DNA from: Acetobacter oryzifermentans
Lineage (GTDB): Bacteria; Pseudomonadota; Alphaproteobacteria; Acetobacterales; Acetobacteraceae
Reading direction: 5' to 3'
Assembly (NCBI RefSeq): GCF_001628715.1
Contig: NZ_CP011120.1
Span: 744,001-808,000 of the forward strand
DNA: 64,000 nucleotides
Part shown: in pieces, positions 45,519 through 53,754 of the stretch
Layout: the number at the start of each line of letters is the position of its first letter
How positions within the stretch are numbered: the stretch's first letter is position 1
Position numbers and translations under genes: made by a program
The notes under the pieces: generated by a model
What the model saw: the letters and a program-made list of their open reading frames with translations, nothing else
What the model was told of the DNA's origin: nothing
Database searches by the model: none

Positions 45519-46307
45519 TTAATCAAACGGGTCTGGATCATACCCCACGCCGTTTAGGTAAAGCCCCTCTGGCGGGGCGGTAGGGCCTGCGGCGCAGCGG
45601 TTGCGGGCCTCTAGAGCTTCTGCCACACGCTCTGGCTGCCAAGCGCCAATCCCCACAAGTTTAAGCGTGCCCACCATGTTCCGCACCTGATGGTGCAAAA
45701 AGGAACGGGCCTTGGCAAAAACAATCACCTCATCTCCGTGGCGGGAAACATCTAGCTGGTCTAGCGTACGCATAGGGCTATGAGCCTGGCAGGCCACGGC
45801 GCGGAAAGAAGTGAAATCATGCGGGCCAACCAGAATATTGGCTGCTTCCTGCATTTTTTCTACATCCAGCGTGCTTTTAACGTGCCACACATTTCCTGCC
45901 AGCAAGGTAGGGCGCGATCTGCGGTTGAGGATACGATACTGGTATGAACGCCACGTGGCAGAAAAACGAGCGCTCCAGTCAGTATCCACCTGCGCGGCAT
46001 CCAGCACCACCACGTTATGCGGTTTGAGGTGGTAGCTCAGCCCCTCCCGCACAGAATGGCGAGAGAAACGCACATCTGCGGGAAAATCCAGATGTGCCAC
46101 CTGTGCCAGCGCATGCACGCCGGAATCTGTGCGCCCGGCGGTAATGCTGCTTACAGGCCGATTACCGGCCAGCCGTGCAGCCGCCGCTTCTAACAAACTT
46201 TGCACGGAAAGGCCGGATTTCTGGCGTTGCCAGCCCACAAGGCCGGTGCCATCATATTCCAGTTTAACGGCCCAGCGCTGAACGGGAGCAAGTTCTTCTT
46301 CCATCAT
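45519..46307 (-). CDS. truA: tRNA pseudouridine(38-40) synthase
   Basis: This protein modifies U38-U40 in the tRNA anticodon arm. The 262-aa protein has [15 protein letters not shown], the catalytic Asp in [16 protein letters not shown], and [15 protein letters not shown]. Length is standard. The start overlaps the fmt stop by 4 nt, completing the def-fmt-truA operon. Its 3' end converges with the membrane-protein gene at 45494. Confidence 0.96.
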   Translation of the reverse strand: MMEEELAPVQRWAVKLEYDGTGLVGWQRQKSGLSVQSLLEAAAARLAGNRPVSSITAGRTDSGVHALAQVAHLDFPADVRFSRHSVREGLSYHLKPHNVVVLDAAQVDTDWSARFSATWRSYQYRILNRRSRPTLLAGNVWHVKSTLDVEKMQEAANILVGPHDFTSFRAVACQAHSPMRTLDQLDVSRHGDEVIVFAKARSFLHHQVRNMVGTLKLVGIGAWQPERVAEALEARNRCAAGPTAPPEGLYLNGVGYDPDPFD

Positions 46308-47242
46308 GCGGCGTCTGGCTGTTTGGCCCCTAAAAGCGTGCCAGCGGCCAAAGGCTGGCCACGTAGGAAGGCATCAGCATCCATCATGCCGCGGCCCGGT
46401 TTTTGCAGGCGGCTCAGCCGCACGGCGCCGTTGCCACAGGCAATGGTCAGGGCATCATCCAGTACTGTGCCGGGTTGGGCGCTGTGCTTGGTATCAGGCA
46501 GGGGGGTGGCTGCGCCAATTTTCAGCACAGTGCCATCAGGCAGGGTGCTGAAGGTGCCGGGCCACGGTGTAAGTGCGCGAATTTGGCGGTCTATTTCCGT
46601 GGCGGTTTTGGCCCAGTCTATGCGCCCATCCTCACGCGTTAGGCGGGGGGCGTAGGTTACGCCTTCTTCTGGTTGTGGGGTTGGGGCGGGCATATCGGCC
46701 AGCACACGCAGCGCCATATCTGCGCCCAGAGCACTCAGGGCATCATGCAGGCTGGTGGCGGTTGTGGTGGCGGTAATGGGCACGGCTTCACGCAGCAACA
46801 TGGGGCCTGTGTCTAACCCGGCTTCCATCTGCATGATGGTGACACCGCTTTGGGTATCTCCGGCCAGAATGGCGCTTTGGATGGGGGAGGCACCGCGCCA
46901 GCGCGGCAGCAAGCTGGCATGAATGTTCAGGCAGCCAAGGCGCGGGGCGTCTAGCATGGCTTGGGGCAGAATAAGCCCATAGGCGGCCACAATGGTGGCA
47001 TCGGCCTGTAGTGCTGCAAAATCTGCCCATTCTTGCTCATTTTTACGCAGAGAGAGCGGGTGGCGCACCAGCAGCCCCAGTTCTTCCGCCGCCTGCTGCA
47101 CGGGGGAAGCCTGAAGTTTTTTGCCGCGCCCTGCGGGCCGCGGCGGCTGACAGTACACAGCAACAATTTCATGCCCCGCGGCATGGAGCGCACGCAGCGC
47201 CGGAACAGAAAAATCCGGCGTGCCCATAAAGACAAGACGCAT
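46304..47242 (-). CDS. fmt: Methionyl-tRNA formyltransferase
   Basis: This protein formylates initiator Met-tRNA. The 312-aa protein has [17 protein letters not shown], the catalytic Asn-His-Asp region ([18 protein letters not shown] and [13 protein letters not shown]) and a C-terminal OB-like tRNA-binding domain. The enzyme partners functionally with peptide deformylase, encoded immediately upstream (gap 19 nt). Confidence 0.97.
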   Translation of the reverse strand: MRLVFMGTPDFSVPALRALHAAGHEIVAVYCQPPRPAGRGKKLQASPVQQAAEELGLLVRHPLSLRKNEQEWADFAALQADATIVAAYGLILPQAMLDAPRLGCLNIHASLLPRWRGASPIQSAILAGDTQSGVTIMQMEAGLDTGPMLLREAVPITATTTATSLHDALSALGADMALRVLADMPAPTPQPEEGVTYAPRLTREDGRIDWAKTATEIDRQIRALTPWPGTFSTLPDGTVLKIGAATPLPDTKHSAQPGTVLDDALTIACGNGAVRLSRLQKPGRGMMDADAFLRGQPLAAGTLLGAKQPDAA

Positions 47243-47261
47243 GGTTGGCGGCCCCTTAGGC

Positions 47262-47822
47262 TTATTTACGCTTTAGTTCCTTGGCCAGACGGCGCAGGAT
47301 CATGTTGCGGCGCAGGGCAGAAAGGTGGTCTACAAACAGCACGCCTTCCAGATGGTCTATTTCGTGCTGGATGCAGGTGGCCAGCAGGCCTTCGGCTTCG
47401 CGCTCCACCACATCGCCATTGATGTTGTTCCAGCGCACGCGAATCTTTTCCGGGCGCACAACTTCTGCATACTGGTTGGGCAGGGAAAGGCAGCCTTCTT
47501 CCCGCACGGCCATGTCTTCGGTTTCTGCAATCACTTCGGGGTTGATCATGACAATCGGGTCCCGCGCATCCTTTTCTCCCAGATCAACCAGAAGAAAGCG
47601 CTGGCTCAGGCCCACCTGCGGCGCGGCAAGCCCAATGCCGGGGGCCTGATACATGGCCGAGAACATGTTGGGCAGAATCTTGCGAATGTCTGCCACGTCT
47701 TCCGGCTTTACCAGCCGCGCCTTTTGGCGCAGCACAGGGTGCGGCGGCGTAAGGATATGAAGGGGTGCTGCGCCATCCGATGCAGCAGAAAAAGAGATGT
47801 CTGTATTGGCTGCGTGTGTCAT
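47262..47822 (-). CDS. def: Peptide deformylase
   Basis: This protein removes the N-formyl group from nascent proteins. ATG 47822 (MTHAANTD) gives 186 aa. Motif 1 is [10 protein letters not shown], motif 2 EEGCLSLP (metal Cys), motif 3 [12 protein letters not shown] (His-Glu-x-x-x-His). A much longer opening back to 48137 has no family support. It is first in def-fmt-truA, divergent from the hsp20 gene. Confidence 0.96.
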   Translation of the reverse strand: MTHAANTDISFSAASDGAAPLHILTPPHPVLRQKARLVKPEDVADIRKILPNMFSAMYQAPGIGLAAPQVGLSQRFLLVDLGEKDARDPIVMINPEVIAETEDMAVREEGCLSLPNQYAEVVRPEKIRVRWNNINGDVVEREAEGLLATCIQHEIDHLEGVLFVDHLSALRRNMILRRLAKELKRK

Positions 47823-47965
47823 ACTGCGGGATGTAGCGCTCCACTGCGCCTGATGCCAGAGGAAAACACAGGGAAAATCTGCCTCTGGCCTTAAAACCTG
47901 TTGCACCACCGCCACAGTGTGTTGTCCAATACCCCCATTTGGCCAGATACAGGCATGGGGGCGGG

Positions 47966-47994
47966 GTTGCGTGTCAGCGGGCCTATCCCATATC
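47966..47994 (+). promoter_or_regulatory. Possible heat-shock (sigma32-type) promoter of hsp20
   Basis: GTTGCG (47966-47971), a 14-nt spacer and TCCCATATC (47986-47994) resemble the RpoH consensus (CTTGAA, then CCCCATnT). The site is 67 nt upstream of the small heat-shock gene. It was identified by eye from a weak match, mainly because of its position. Confidence 0.35.
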
Positions 47995-48060
47995 GTGATA
48001 AGATCAGATGCTGTAACGGGTCTGATTTTTCTGTCTCGCTCAAGGAAGGAGGAGGCTTGG

Positions 48061-48570
48061 ATGTCTGGAAGACTGTTTGGCTCACCCATGTTTTTAGGGT
48101 TTGACCATCTGGAGCAGATGCTTGAACGCGCCAGCAAGGGATCGGGCGATGGATATCCGCCCTATAACATTGAGCAGATTGCCCCTAACGGCCTACGGAT
48201 CACTTTGGCCGTAGCAGGCTTTAAAATGGATGACTTGCAGATTACGCAGGAAGATAATCAGCTTGTTATTCGTGGTCGTCAGATGGAAGACGGAGAAGAA
48301 CGCGTTTTTCTGCACCGAGGTATTGCCTCTCGCCAGTTCCAAAAAGCATTTGTGCTGGCGGAAGGGATAGAAATTGGCGGGGCGTGGCTGGATAACGGTC
48401 TGTTGCATATAGACCTGTTTCGCCCCCAGCCGGAGGTGCGTGTGAAACGCATTGAAATTGTGCAGGGTGGGCAAAAAAATGGCCGCGCGCCTGCTGCTGG
48501 TAGCGGCAGCGTGCTTAAAACCCGCTCATCGCGCATGCTGCGCCCAGTGATGGACGTGGATGAAAGCTGA
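48061..48570 (+). CDS. Hsp20-family small heat-shock protein
   Basis: 169 aa from ATG 48061, which has a strong SD (AAGGAGGAGG) 7 nt upstream. The alpha-crystallin domain covers about residues 35-125 (YNIEQIAPNGLRITLAVAGF, FLHRGIASRQFQKAFVLAEG). It acts as a holdase chaperone preventing aggregation of denatured proteins. The C-terminal tail lacks a clear I-x-I motif and is basic. A DUF1150 gene follows after 18 nt; this pairing is common in alphaproteobacteria. Confidence 0.93.
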   Translation: MSGRLFGSPMFLGFDHLEQMLERASKGSGDGYPPYNIEQIAPNGLRITLAVAGFKMDDLQITQEDNQLVIRGRQMEDGEERVFLHRGIASRQFQKAFVLAEGIEIGGAWLDNGLLHIDLFRPQPEVRVKRIEIVQGGQKNGRAPAAGSGSVLKTRSSRMLRPVMDVDES

Positions 48571-48588
48571 CCCAATAAGGAGGACGCC

Positions 48589-48855
48589 ATGAAAAGTTCC
48601 ATCTACAACGGTAGCGCCCCCGTTATGCCGCATGCGGCTGAACGCCCAGCAAATGTTCGCCAGCTTTCAGAAAGCCAGTTCCGCTCCCTTGGGCTGCGGG
48701 AGGTTGCCTATACGCGCCCAGCGCTGATGGAAGATGATGAAGTGGGTTGCGCCATTTACGCGGCGGACGGATCTTTGCTGGCTGTGGTGGAAGATCTGGA
48801 AACGGCATGGGGCGCAATTGTGCAGAATGATATGATCCCCGCCAGCTTGCAGTAG
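48589..48855 (+). CDS. DUF1150 family protein
   Basis: 88 aa. The core (LSESQFRSLGLREVAYTRPA, then YAADGSLLAVVEDLETAW) matches the small DUF1150 family, whose function is unknown. In alphaproteobacteria these genes commonly follow an hsp20 gene, as here (18-nt gap, SD AAGGAGG). It is therefore probably co-expressed in heat stress. No membrane segment is visible. Confidence 0.85.
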   Translation: MKSSIYNGSAPVMPHAAERPANVRQLSESQFRSLGLREVAYTRPALMEDDEVGCAIYAADGSLLAVVEDLETAWGAIVQNDMIPASLQ

Positions 48856-48895
48856 CGGCGGCGGCCCAAGGGCCATTCAGTCTTTCCAGATAGAA

Positions 48896-48926
48896 AAAGG
48901 ATCGGTGATGAGCCGATCCTTTTTTA
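48896..48926 (+). terminator. Bidirectional intrinsic terminator between DUF1150 and hpf
   Basis: Arms AAGGATCGG (48897-48905) and CCGATCCTT (48913-48921) form a 9-bp stem with a 7-nt loop, flanked by an A-run on one side and T-run on the other, so it can serve both convergent genes. Confidence 0.9.
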
Positions 48927-48945
48927 TGCGCATCACGCTGTTGGC

Positions 48946-49566
48946 TTAGCGTGGGTTGGTATCAATCCACCCAATATTGCCATCATCCCGCCGGTAAACC
49001 AGGCTCACCTGCTCGTTGGCCGCGTTACGGAACAGCAGGAAAGAAATACCTGCCAGATCAAGCCGCATAACGGCCTCGCCAACGCTTAGTAAGGGAATAT
49101 CCGTGGGCTGCTCGGCAATAATGGCGGCAAAAGTTTCTGTATCCGTGCCTTCTGGCTGGGTGGAAAGCACGGGTTTTTCTGTGCTGTCTTCAGATGGCAA
49201 CGGATCTTCATTAAGCGGTTGCAGCACATAGGTGCGGCCGCTTTGTGCTGTTGCCTGCCTTTGGGCGCCGCGTGTGTGGGATGTAACCCGGCGGTTATAC
49301 CGGCGCAGGCGTTTGGCAATATGTTCAGCGGCATCATCAAATGCCCCATTAGCATCTGCGGCTTCGCCTTCACCGCGCAATACAAGGCCACTGCCTGTGC
49401 GCACATTAATATCGCAGGTAAAGAACGAACGCGCCTTGCTGAATGTCACCTGTGCTTGCAGGGCTTTGTCAAAATATCGTTCCGCTAGGTTGCCGAGGTG
49501 GGAATTGACCCGGTGCTTAAGCGCATCGGACAGATCAATCTGTTTACCTGAAACCTGAATATGCAT
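48946..49566 (-). CDS. hpf: Ribosome hibernation-promoting factor, long form
   Basis: The long HPF dimerises 70S ribosomes into 100S particles in stationary phase. The 206-aa protein has the N-terminal dsRBD-like domain (MHIQVSGKQIDLSDALKHRV) and the C-terminal dimerisation domain (LSVGEAVMRLDLAGISFLLF) joined by a linker at about 105-140. In many proteobacteria hpf follows rpoN and lptB; here rpoN is not between lptB and hpf. Confidence 0.95.
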   Translation of the reverse strand: MHIQVSGKQIDLSDALKHRVNSHLGNLAERYFDKALQAQVTFSKARSFFTCDINVRTGSGLVLRGEGEAADANGAFDDAAEHIAKRLRRYNRRVTSHTRGAQRQATAQSGRTYVLQPLNEDPLPSEDSTEKPVLSTQPEGTDTETFAAIIAEQPTDIPLLSVGEAVMRLDLAGISFLLFRNAANEQVSLVYRRDDGNIGWIDTNPR

Positions 49567-49902
49567 AGAACGTCGTTCCTTGCTGCTAAGTGGCAGAATC
49601 TCCAGATCTGAATAAACACCGGTGCCATACCAGAACCGGGTTTTATCAGGTTCAACTGGTTAGCCTTGTTACGTTACGCGAAGTGTTTGTAACGCTTCTT
49701 TCACATTTGGGCATGGGTGGCGGTTGCTGTCCATGCCTTTGTTTTAAATATAATGCAGGGCTAGGCCTCTCGGTTGCATGGCTGCGTAAAAAGCACTTAG
49801 CAGGCTTGCAGTGGGCAAACAGCCATGCCTAACAATACACAATAAGGCCAGAACAATACGGGGCAGCCTGCCTGCCGTTGTTGACAGGAGAGTATATTTT
49901 CC
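49567..49902. other. 336-nt intergenic region between hpf and a small membrane protein
   Basis: No gene with support is seen. It must hold the hpf promoter (minus strand). On the plus strand an imperfect hairpin at about 49628-49661 (ACCAG-AACC paired with GGTT-CAA-CTGGT) precedes the terminator-like hairpin at 49710-49745. This could mark a small plus-strand RNA, but no convincing promoter was found. Confidence 0.4.
49710..49745 (+). terminator. Terminator-like hairpin with no upstream plus-strand gene
   Basis: A 7-bp stem, GGCATGG (49710-49716) with CCATGCC (49731-49737), closes a 14-nt loop and is followed by TTTGTTTT. No plus-strand protein gene ends upstream, since hpf runs the other way. 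Confidence 0.45.
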
Positions 49903-50205
49903 ATGCTGCTGCGCTCTGCTCCGCCGGTTGAAATGCCTAAAATGCCCCGCGGGCAGATGGTGCGCGTTAAGCTGGGCTGCATGGCTGGGCTGGGTGTGCT
50001 GTACGGCGCGTTTGTATGGCATCTGGCGCATGAAAAAATAGCCCCGCGGCCCAATCCGGCAGCACGGGTTGCTATCCGCTTTATCAAGCTGCCTATGGTT
50101 ATTCCGCCTGCGCCAGCACCTATTGAACCAGAGCTTGTGCAACCTGCACCGGTTCAGTTTCCACCCCCAAAGCTGGTGCTGCGCCATGCGGGGCACCGCC
50201 GCTAG
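49903..50205 (+). CDS. Small single-pass membrane protein, proline-rich (hypothetical)
   Basis: 100 aa, unrecognised. A short basic N-terminus is followed by one hydrophobic segment (about 25-43) and then a proline-rich periplasmic-like stretch (PMVIPPAPAPIEPEL, QFPPPK). The layout resembles the anchor and linker of TonB-type or cell-wall proteins without their globular domain. AGGAG is 14 nt upstream of ATG 49903, rather far. It may be co-transcribed with the MOSC gene 34 nt downstream. Confidence 0.5.
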   Translation: MLLRSAPPVEMPKMPRGQMVRVKLGCMAGLGVLYGAFVWHLAHEKIAPRPNPAARVAIRFIKLPMVIPPAPAPIEPELVQPAPVQFPPPKLVLRHAGHRR

Positions 50206-50239
50206 TTAGGGGTTTGGCGATATACAGGGAGTTTGCTGC

Positions 50240-51088
50240 ATGACAGATTTAAGCGTTGCTGGCGTGCATGTTTACCCTGTTAAGGGACTGCGCGGGCTTT
50301 CTCCCACCCAAGCCAGATTATGGCCTTGGGGGCTGGAAGCAGACCGGCGGTGGATGATTACAGATCCACAAGGCCGGTTTATAACCCAAAGAACCTGCCG
50401 GGATATGGCGCTGATATCTGCTTTGCCTACGCCACAAGGGCTGGAACTGGGCAAGGCCAATATGCCCCCGTGCGTTGTGCGCTTTCCAGATACCAACGCG
50501 CCCATGCGCTCTGTTACCGTATGGAAAGATACGGTGCAGGCACGGGATGCGGGGAAAGACGCAGCGGTTTGGCTGGCCGAGGCTTTAGCGCAACCGTGCA
50601 GGCTGGTGTGGATGGATACACCCCAGCAAGCGCGCCTGCGCCATTTGGATCAGGCAGATGTTCCGGTTTCCTTTGCAGATGGATACCCGCTGCTTGTGGC
50701 TAATACGGCATCTTTGGCGGATTTAAACGCGCGTTTGCCTTTGGGGCAGGCTGTGCCTATGGCGCGGTTTCGGCCTAATATTGTGGTGCAAGGGGCAGCA
50801 CCGTGGGCCGAGGATGGCTGGCTGCGCATACGTGTTGGCGCAGCCATTTTACGTATTCTGGCTCCATGTTCGCGCTGTGTGGTGACAACGATTGATCAGA
50901 CCACAGCAGAAGTGCCTTACCCCAAGGAGCCTCTGGCCACGTTGGCATCGTTCCACCGCACGCCCAAAGGGATAATGTTTGCGCAAAACGCAGTGGTAGA
51001 ACAGCCCGGCATAATAGAGGTGGGTGCGCCTGTAACTATATTAGACTCCGGGCCATCCAACGTGTTGGCGCAAATGGCCAAAGCTTAA
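50240..51088 (+). CDS. MOSC domain protein (YcbX-like)
   Basis: 282 aa. The N-terminal MOSC_N beta-barrel (VAGVHVYPVKGLRGLSPTQA, then GLEADRRWMITD) precedes a C-terminal MOSC domain (from about 145) with the conserved cysteine region APCSRCVVTTID. MOSC proteins use a molybdenum cofactor bound through Cys; YcbX and mARC homologues reduce N-hydroxylated compounds. An electron-transfer partner (ferredoxin domain) is not fused here. Its 3' end overlaps the convergent lptB gene by 4 nt. Confidence 0.88.
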   Translation: MTDLSVAGVHVYPVKGLRGLSPTQARLWPWGLEADRRWMITDPQGRFITQRTCRDMALISALPTPQGLELGKANMPPCVVRFPDTNAPMRSVTVWKDTVQARDAGKDAAVWLAEALAQPCRLVWMDTPQQARLRHLDQADVPVSFADGYPLLVANTASLADLNARLPLGQAVPMARFRPNIVVQGAAPWAEDGWLRIRVGAAILRILAPCSRCVVTTIDQTTAEVPYPKEPLATLASFHRTPKGIMFAQNAVVEQPGIIEVGAPVTILDSGPSNVLAQMAKA

Positions 51089-51912
51089 AGCGAGAAGCTT
51101 TCACCCAGATACACGCGGCGTACATCTTCATGAGCTACAATTTCTTCTGGCACACCCTGCATCAGCACCTGACCACTGTGCATGATATAGGCGCGGTCAA
51201 TCACTTCCAGCGTTTCACGCACGTTATGGTCGGTAATCAGCACGCCAATGCCGCGATCTTTGAGGTGGGATACCAGATCACGAATTTCCCCCACGGCAAT
51301 GGGGTCAATACCAGCGAGTGGTTCATCCAGCAGAATGTAATGGGGCTGGCTGGCCAGTGCGCGTGCAATTTCCAGACGGCGGCGTTCTCCCCCTGAAAGA
51401 GCAAGGGAAGGCGAGCGGCGCAGATGGCTGATACCAAATTCGCTTAACAGACCATCCAGCATCACCTGCCGCTGGTCTGGGTCTGGCTCTACCACTTCCA
51501 GGGCGGCCAGAATGTTCTGCTCCACATTCAGGCCACGGAAAATACTGGCTTCCTGCGGCAGGTAACCAATGCCCAGCCGGGCGCGCCGATACATGGGTAA
51601 CTGCGTAATATCCGCCCCGTCCAGCGTGATGGAGCCGGTATCGGGCTGCACAAGGCCTACAATCATGTAAAAGCTGGTGGTTTTACCTGCACCGTTTGGC
51701 CCCAGCAGCCCGACAGCTTCCCCCCGGTGTACCTCAATGGAAACGTTTTTCACCACCTCGCGCTTTTTATAGCTTTTGCCAATGCCGCGTGCGTACAGGC
51801 CGTGGCCGGGGCGATGCGGGGCATGAATGTCAGTAGGTTCCGGCCCAACGCCTACGCCTACAACTTCTTCACGAACCGTTTCTTCCGACGTCCAGGTGAC
51901 TTCCTGATTCAT
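51085..51912 (-). CDS. lptB: LPS export ABC transporter ATP-binding protein
   Basis: The ATPase of LptB2FGC drives lipopolysaccharide extraction from the inner membrane. The 275-aa protein has Walker A LLGPNGAGKTTSFYM, the Q-loop, signature LSGGERRRLEIARAL, Walker B YILLDEPLAGIDP and the H-loop. An N-terminal extension of about 35 residues (rich in E, V, P) precedes the ABC core. It is last in rnd-kdsD-lptC-lptA-lptB; lptF/lptG are not in the window. Confidence 0.96.
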   Translation of the reverse strand: MNQEVTWTSEETVREEVVGVGVGPEPTDIHAPHRPGHGLYARGIGKSYKKREVVKNVSIEVHRGEAVGLLGPNGAGKTTSFYMIVGLVQPDTGSITLDGADITQLPMYRRARLGIGYLPQEASIFRGLNVEQNILAALEVVEPDPDQRQVMLDGLLSEFGISHLRRSPSLALSGGERRRLEIARALASQPHYILLDEPLAGIDPIAVGEIRDLVSHLKDRGIGVLITDHNVRETLEVIDRAYIMHSGQVLMQGVPEEIVAHEDVRRVYLGESFSL

Positions 51913-51914
51913 GC

Positions 51915-53015
51915 TTATTTCCTGTCCGACGTATCGCCGTTATTGGGCACAACCAACCCACTTACCCGGCTGCCGGGGCGTTCTGTCATGGTGGCTATGC
52001 CTGTGTGCATGTTGATAATGGCGGCAGCGCCCTGAATCTGGTTTGGTCCACGGGTGATATGGACATTGCCAACAATGCGGGCAATGCCGGTATCAGGCAC
52101 ATACACCCCGCGTTCCCCCGTTACGATTTCTGTTTGCGTGTGCACCCATACATGGCCAAAGGCGTTCACCTTTTCCAGCTTGCCCGAACCGCTGCTGAGC
52201 GGATCTGAACTGCTGTTGTTGCTGGCCTGCTGCTGTGGCTGGGCGTTCTGATCTGGCGGGGCGCTGTAGCCCACCAACACATCAGCCCGGATCTGGCGCT
52301 GATCGTTCGTGGTGACGGTAGCGTTGCCACGCCCGATGGAAATATGCTGCTGCGAATAATATTCCATCGAATCCCGCGCTGTCAGCACATCCTGCGGGGT
52401 GGTCAGCTTCATGGCCTTGCCGGTCATGACAAGCACGGCCTGATCCATGTCGTACACGGCTTTATCCCCCCATGCCTGATCGGTCTGGGTGAAGATATGT
52501 ACGTGGCCTATGGCTTCAAGCCGGAAAATTTCGTTGGCGCCGGAATCCTGATCATCCCCTCCGGCGGCTTTCTGGCCACCTGCATCTGCGCTGCCATTGG
52601 TGGCAGGGGCTGGTGGAGGCTGATCTGTACTGGCCGGAGGTGTGGCCGGTGTGGCGCCGTTGGCTGCCGGGGCCTGCACGCTTGCCGGTTTTGCACCATT
52701 TGCCTCAGCCGGGGTGTTAGCGTCTGGCGCGCCGGGGGCAGGGGCTTTTTTGCGGTAATAGGCAATCAGCTTGTCTGCCGTAACCGTAACATCCCCACGG
52801 ATGGCTTTTGCCTGATCATAGGCGGTAACTTTTTTCTGGTTCTGGTCCCAGTCAAACCCACCGGCGGCGGTTACGGTAATTTGCCCACCGTGAGACATAT
52901 CAATGGCCTGCGCCAGCGCTGTGCCAGAAAGGGCCAGCATGGCGCATGGCAATGCCGCTATAACGGCAGAGGCAATACGCAGGGCAGGGCGAGGGCGAGA
53001 AAAAAGGCGGCGCAT
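51915..53015 (-). CDS. lptA: LptA, periplasmic LPS transport protein with low-complexity insert
   Basis: LptA carries LPS across the periplasm between LptC and LptD. The protein (366 aa from ATG 53015, just after the lptC stop) has a signal peptide (RIASAVIAALPCAMLALSG, cleavage after ALA) and OstA-like beta repeats (GGQITVTAAGGFDWDQNQKK; RLEAIGHVHIFTQTDQAWG). Residues about 91-160 are a Pro/Ala/Gly/Asn-rich insert inside the OstA region. E. coli LptA is 185 aa, so it is about twice as long. A start at 53063 inside lptC is less likely. Confidence 0.9.
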   Translation of the reverse strand: MRRLFSRPRPALRIASAVIAALPCAMLALSGTALAQAIDMSHGGQITVTAAGGFDWDQNQKKVTAYDQAKAIRGDVTVTADKLIAYYRKKAPAPGAPDANTPAEANGAKPASVQAPAANGATPATPPASTDQPPPAPATNGSADAGGQKAAGGDDQDSGANEIFRLEAIGHVHIFTQTDQAWGDKAVYDMDQAVLVMTGKAMKLTTPQDVLTARDSMEYYSQQHISIGRGNATVTTNDQRQIRADVLVGYSAPPDQNAQPQQQASNNSSSDPLSSGSGKLEKVNAFGHVWVHTQTEIVTGERGVYVPDTGIARIVGNVHITRGPNQIQGAAAIINMHTGIATMTERPGSRVSGLVVPNNGDTSDRK

Positions 53016-53016
53016 A

Positions 53017-53754
53017 TCAGGAAGCCTTGCCTTTGGGGGCTGAATCACTGTGGCGATCATCATTCAGGATCAACTGGCCGGGGCCGCGGAACTGGGCAAT
53101 GCCTTCATGCTGGGCCAGTAGATAGCCCTTGGCATCAAGCGAGCCAAAAGGCCCTTCTGCCCGCACCCATGAATCGGAGGCAATAATGCCGCGTTTGACA
53201 TCAATATCGGCTACAGGGCTGTGCATCATCAGGCCATCATCGCGGTACAGGGTTACTTCTCCGGTTAGGTCGAGAATCTGTGCGTGCTGCATGTAAACGC
53301 CTTTTTCCGATTCAACCCAAAGCCAGCTTCCGCCCTGCGTGAGCAGATCAGCCTTGGGGCGGATCAGATCCATACGGTTGTCATTGACCTGATGCGCACT
53401 GTCCGCCGTAATCATAAAGGGGCGGTTGTGTTCATCTACCCCGCGATACGTAGCGCCTATCAGGTTGCCGCTTTCAATCTTAACCTTGGCCAGTTCCTTA
53501 ATGGTGGTTTGGTTGGCGCTTAGCAGCCTGTCTACTTCGGGCCATACGGCAATGGTGGCCAGCAGCAGCAAAGCCGTGGCAGGCAGCACCCATTTGGCCC
53601 AGCGCAGCATAGTGCGGCGGCGCGCCAGCTTGGCGGCATCCGGGAGTTTGCGCAACTGGGCGGAAGGTGCAAGCCGTTCGCGCTGGCGGCGCGTGGTTTC
53701 TTCCGAGCGGGCAAAATCGGCCCGTTGCGGGCGTTTGTCTTCCGGGCTGGTCAT
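53017..53754 (-). CDS. lptC: LPS export protein LptC
   Basis: The 245-aa inner-membrane-anchored protein links the LptBFG ATPase to LptA. It has a basic cytoplasmic start, one membrane helix (about 52-70, WVLPATALLLLATIAVW) and a periplasmic OstA-like beta fold (IGATYRGVDEHNRPFMITAD, DLTGEVTLYRDDG). It is longer than E. coli LptC (191 aa), as in other alphaproteobacteria. It overlaps the upstream kdsD by 4 nt. Confidence 0.9.
   Translation of the reverse strand: MTSPEDKRPQRADFARSEETTRRQRERLAPSAQLRKLPDAAKLARRRTMLRWAKWVLPATALLLLATIAVWPEVDRLLSANQTTIKELAKVKIESGNLIGATYRGVDEHNRPFMITADSAHQVNDNRMDLIRPKADLLTQGGSWLWVESEKGVYMQHAQILDLTGEVTLYRDDGLMMHSPVADIDVKRGIIASDSWVRAEGPFGSLDAKGYLLAQHEGIAQFRGPGQLILNDDRHSDSAPKGKAS

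Noticed and set aside
47823..48137. Long N-terminal extension of peptide deformylase
   Set aside because: It would overlap the hsp20 leader; the deformylase fold is complete from 47822.
49621..49670. tRNA-like or known-class riboswitch structure upstream of hpf
   Set aside because: The hairpin has no cloverleaf or recognisable riboswitch core and is only an imperfect stem.
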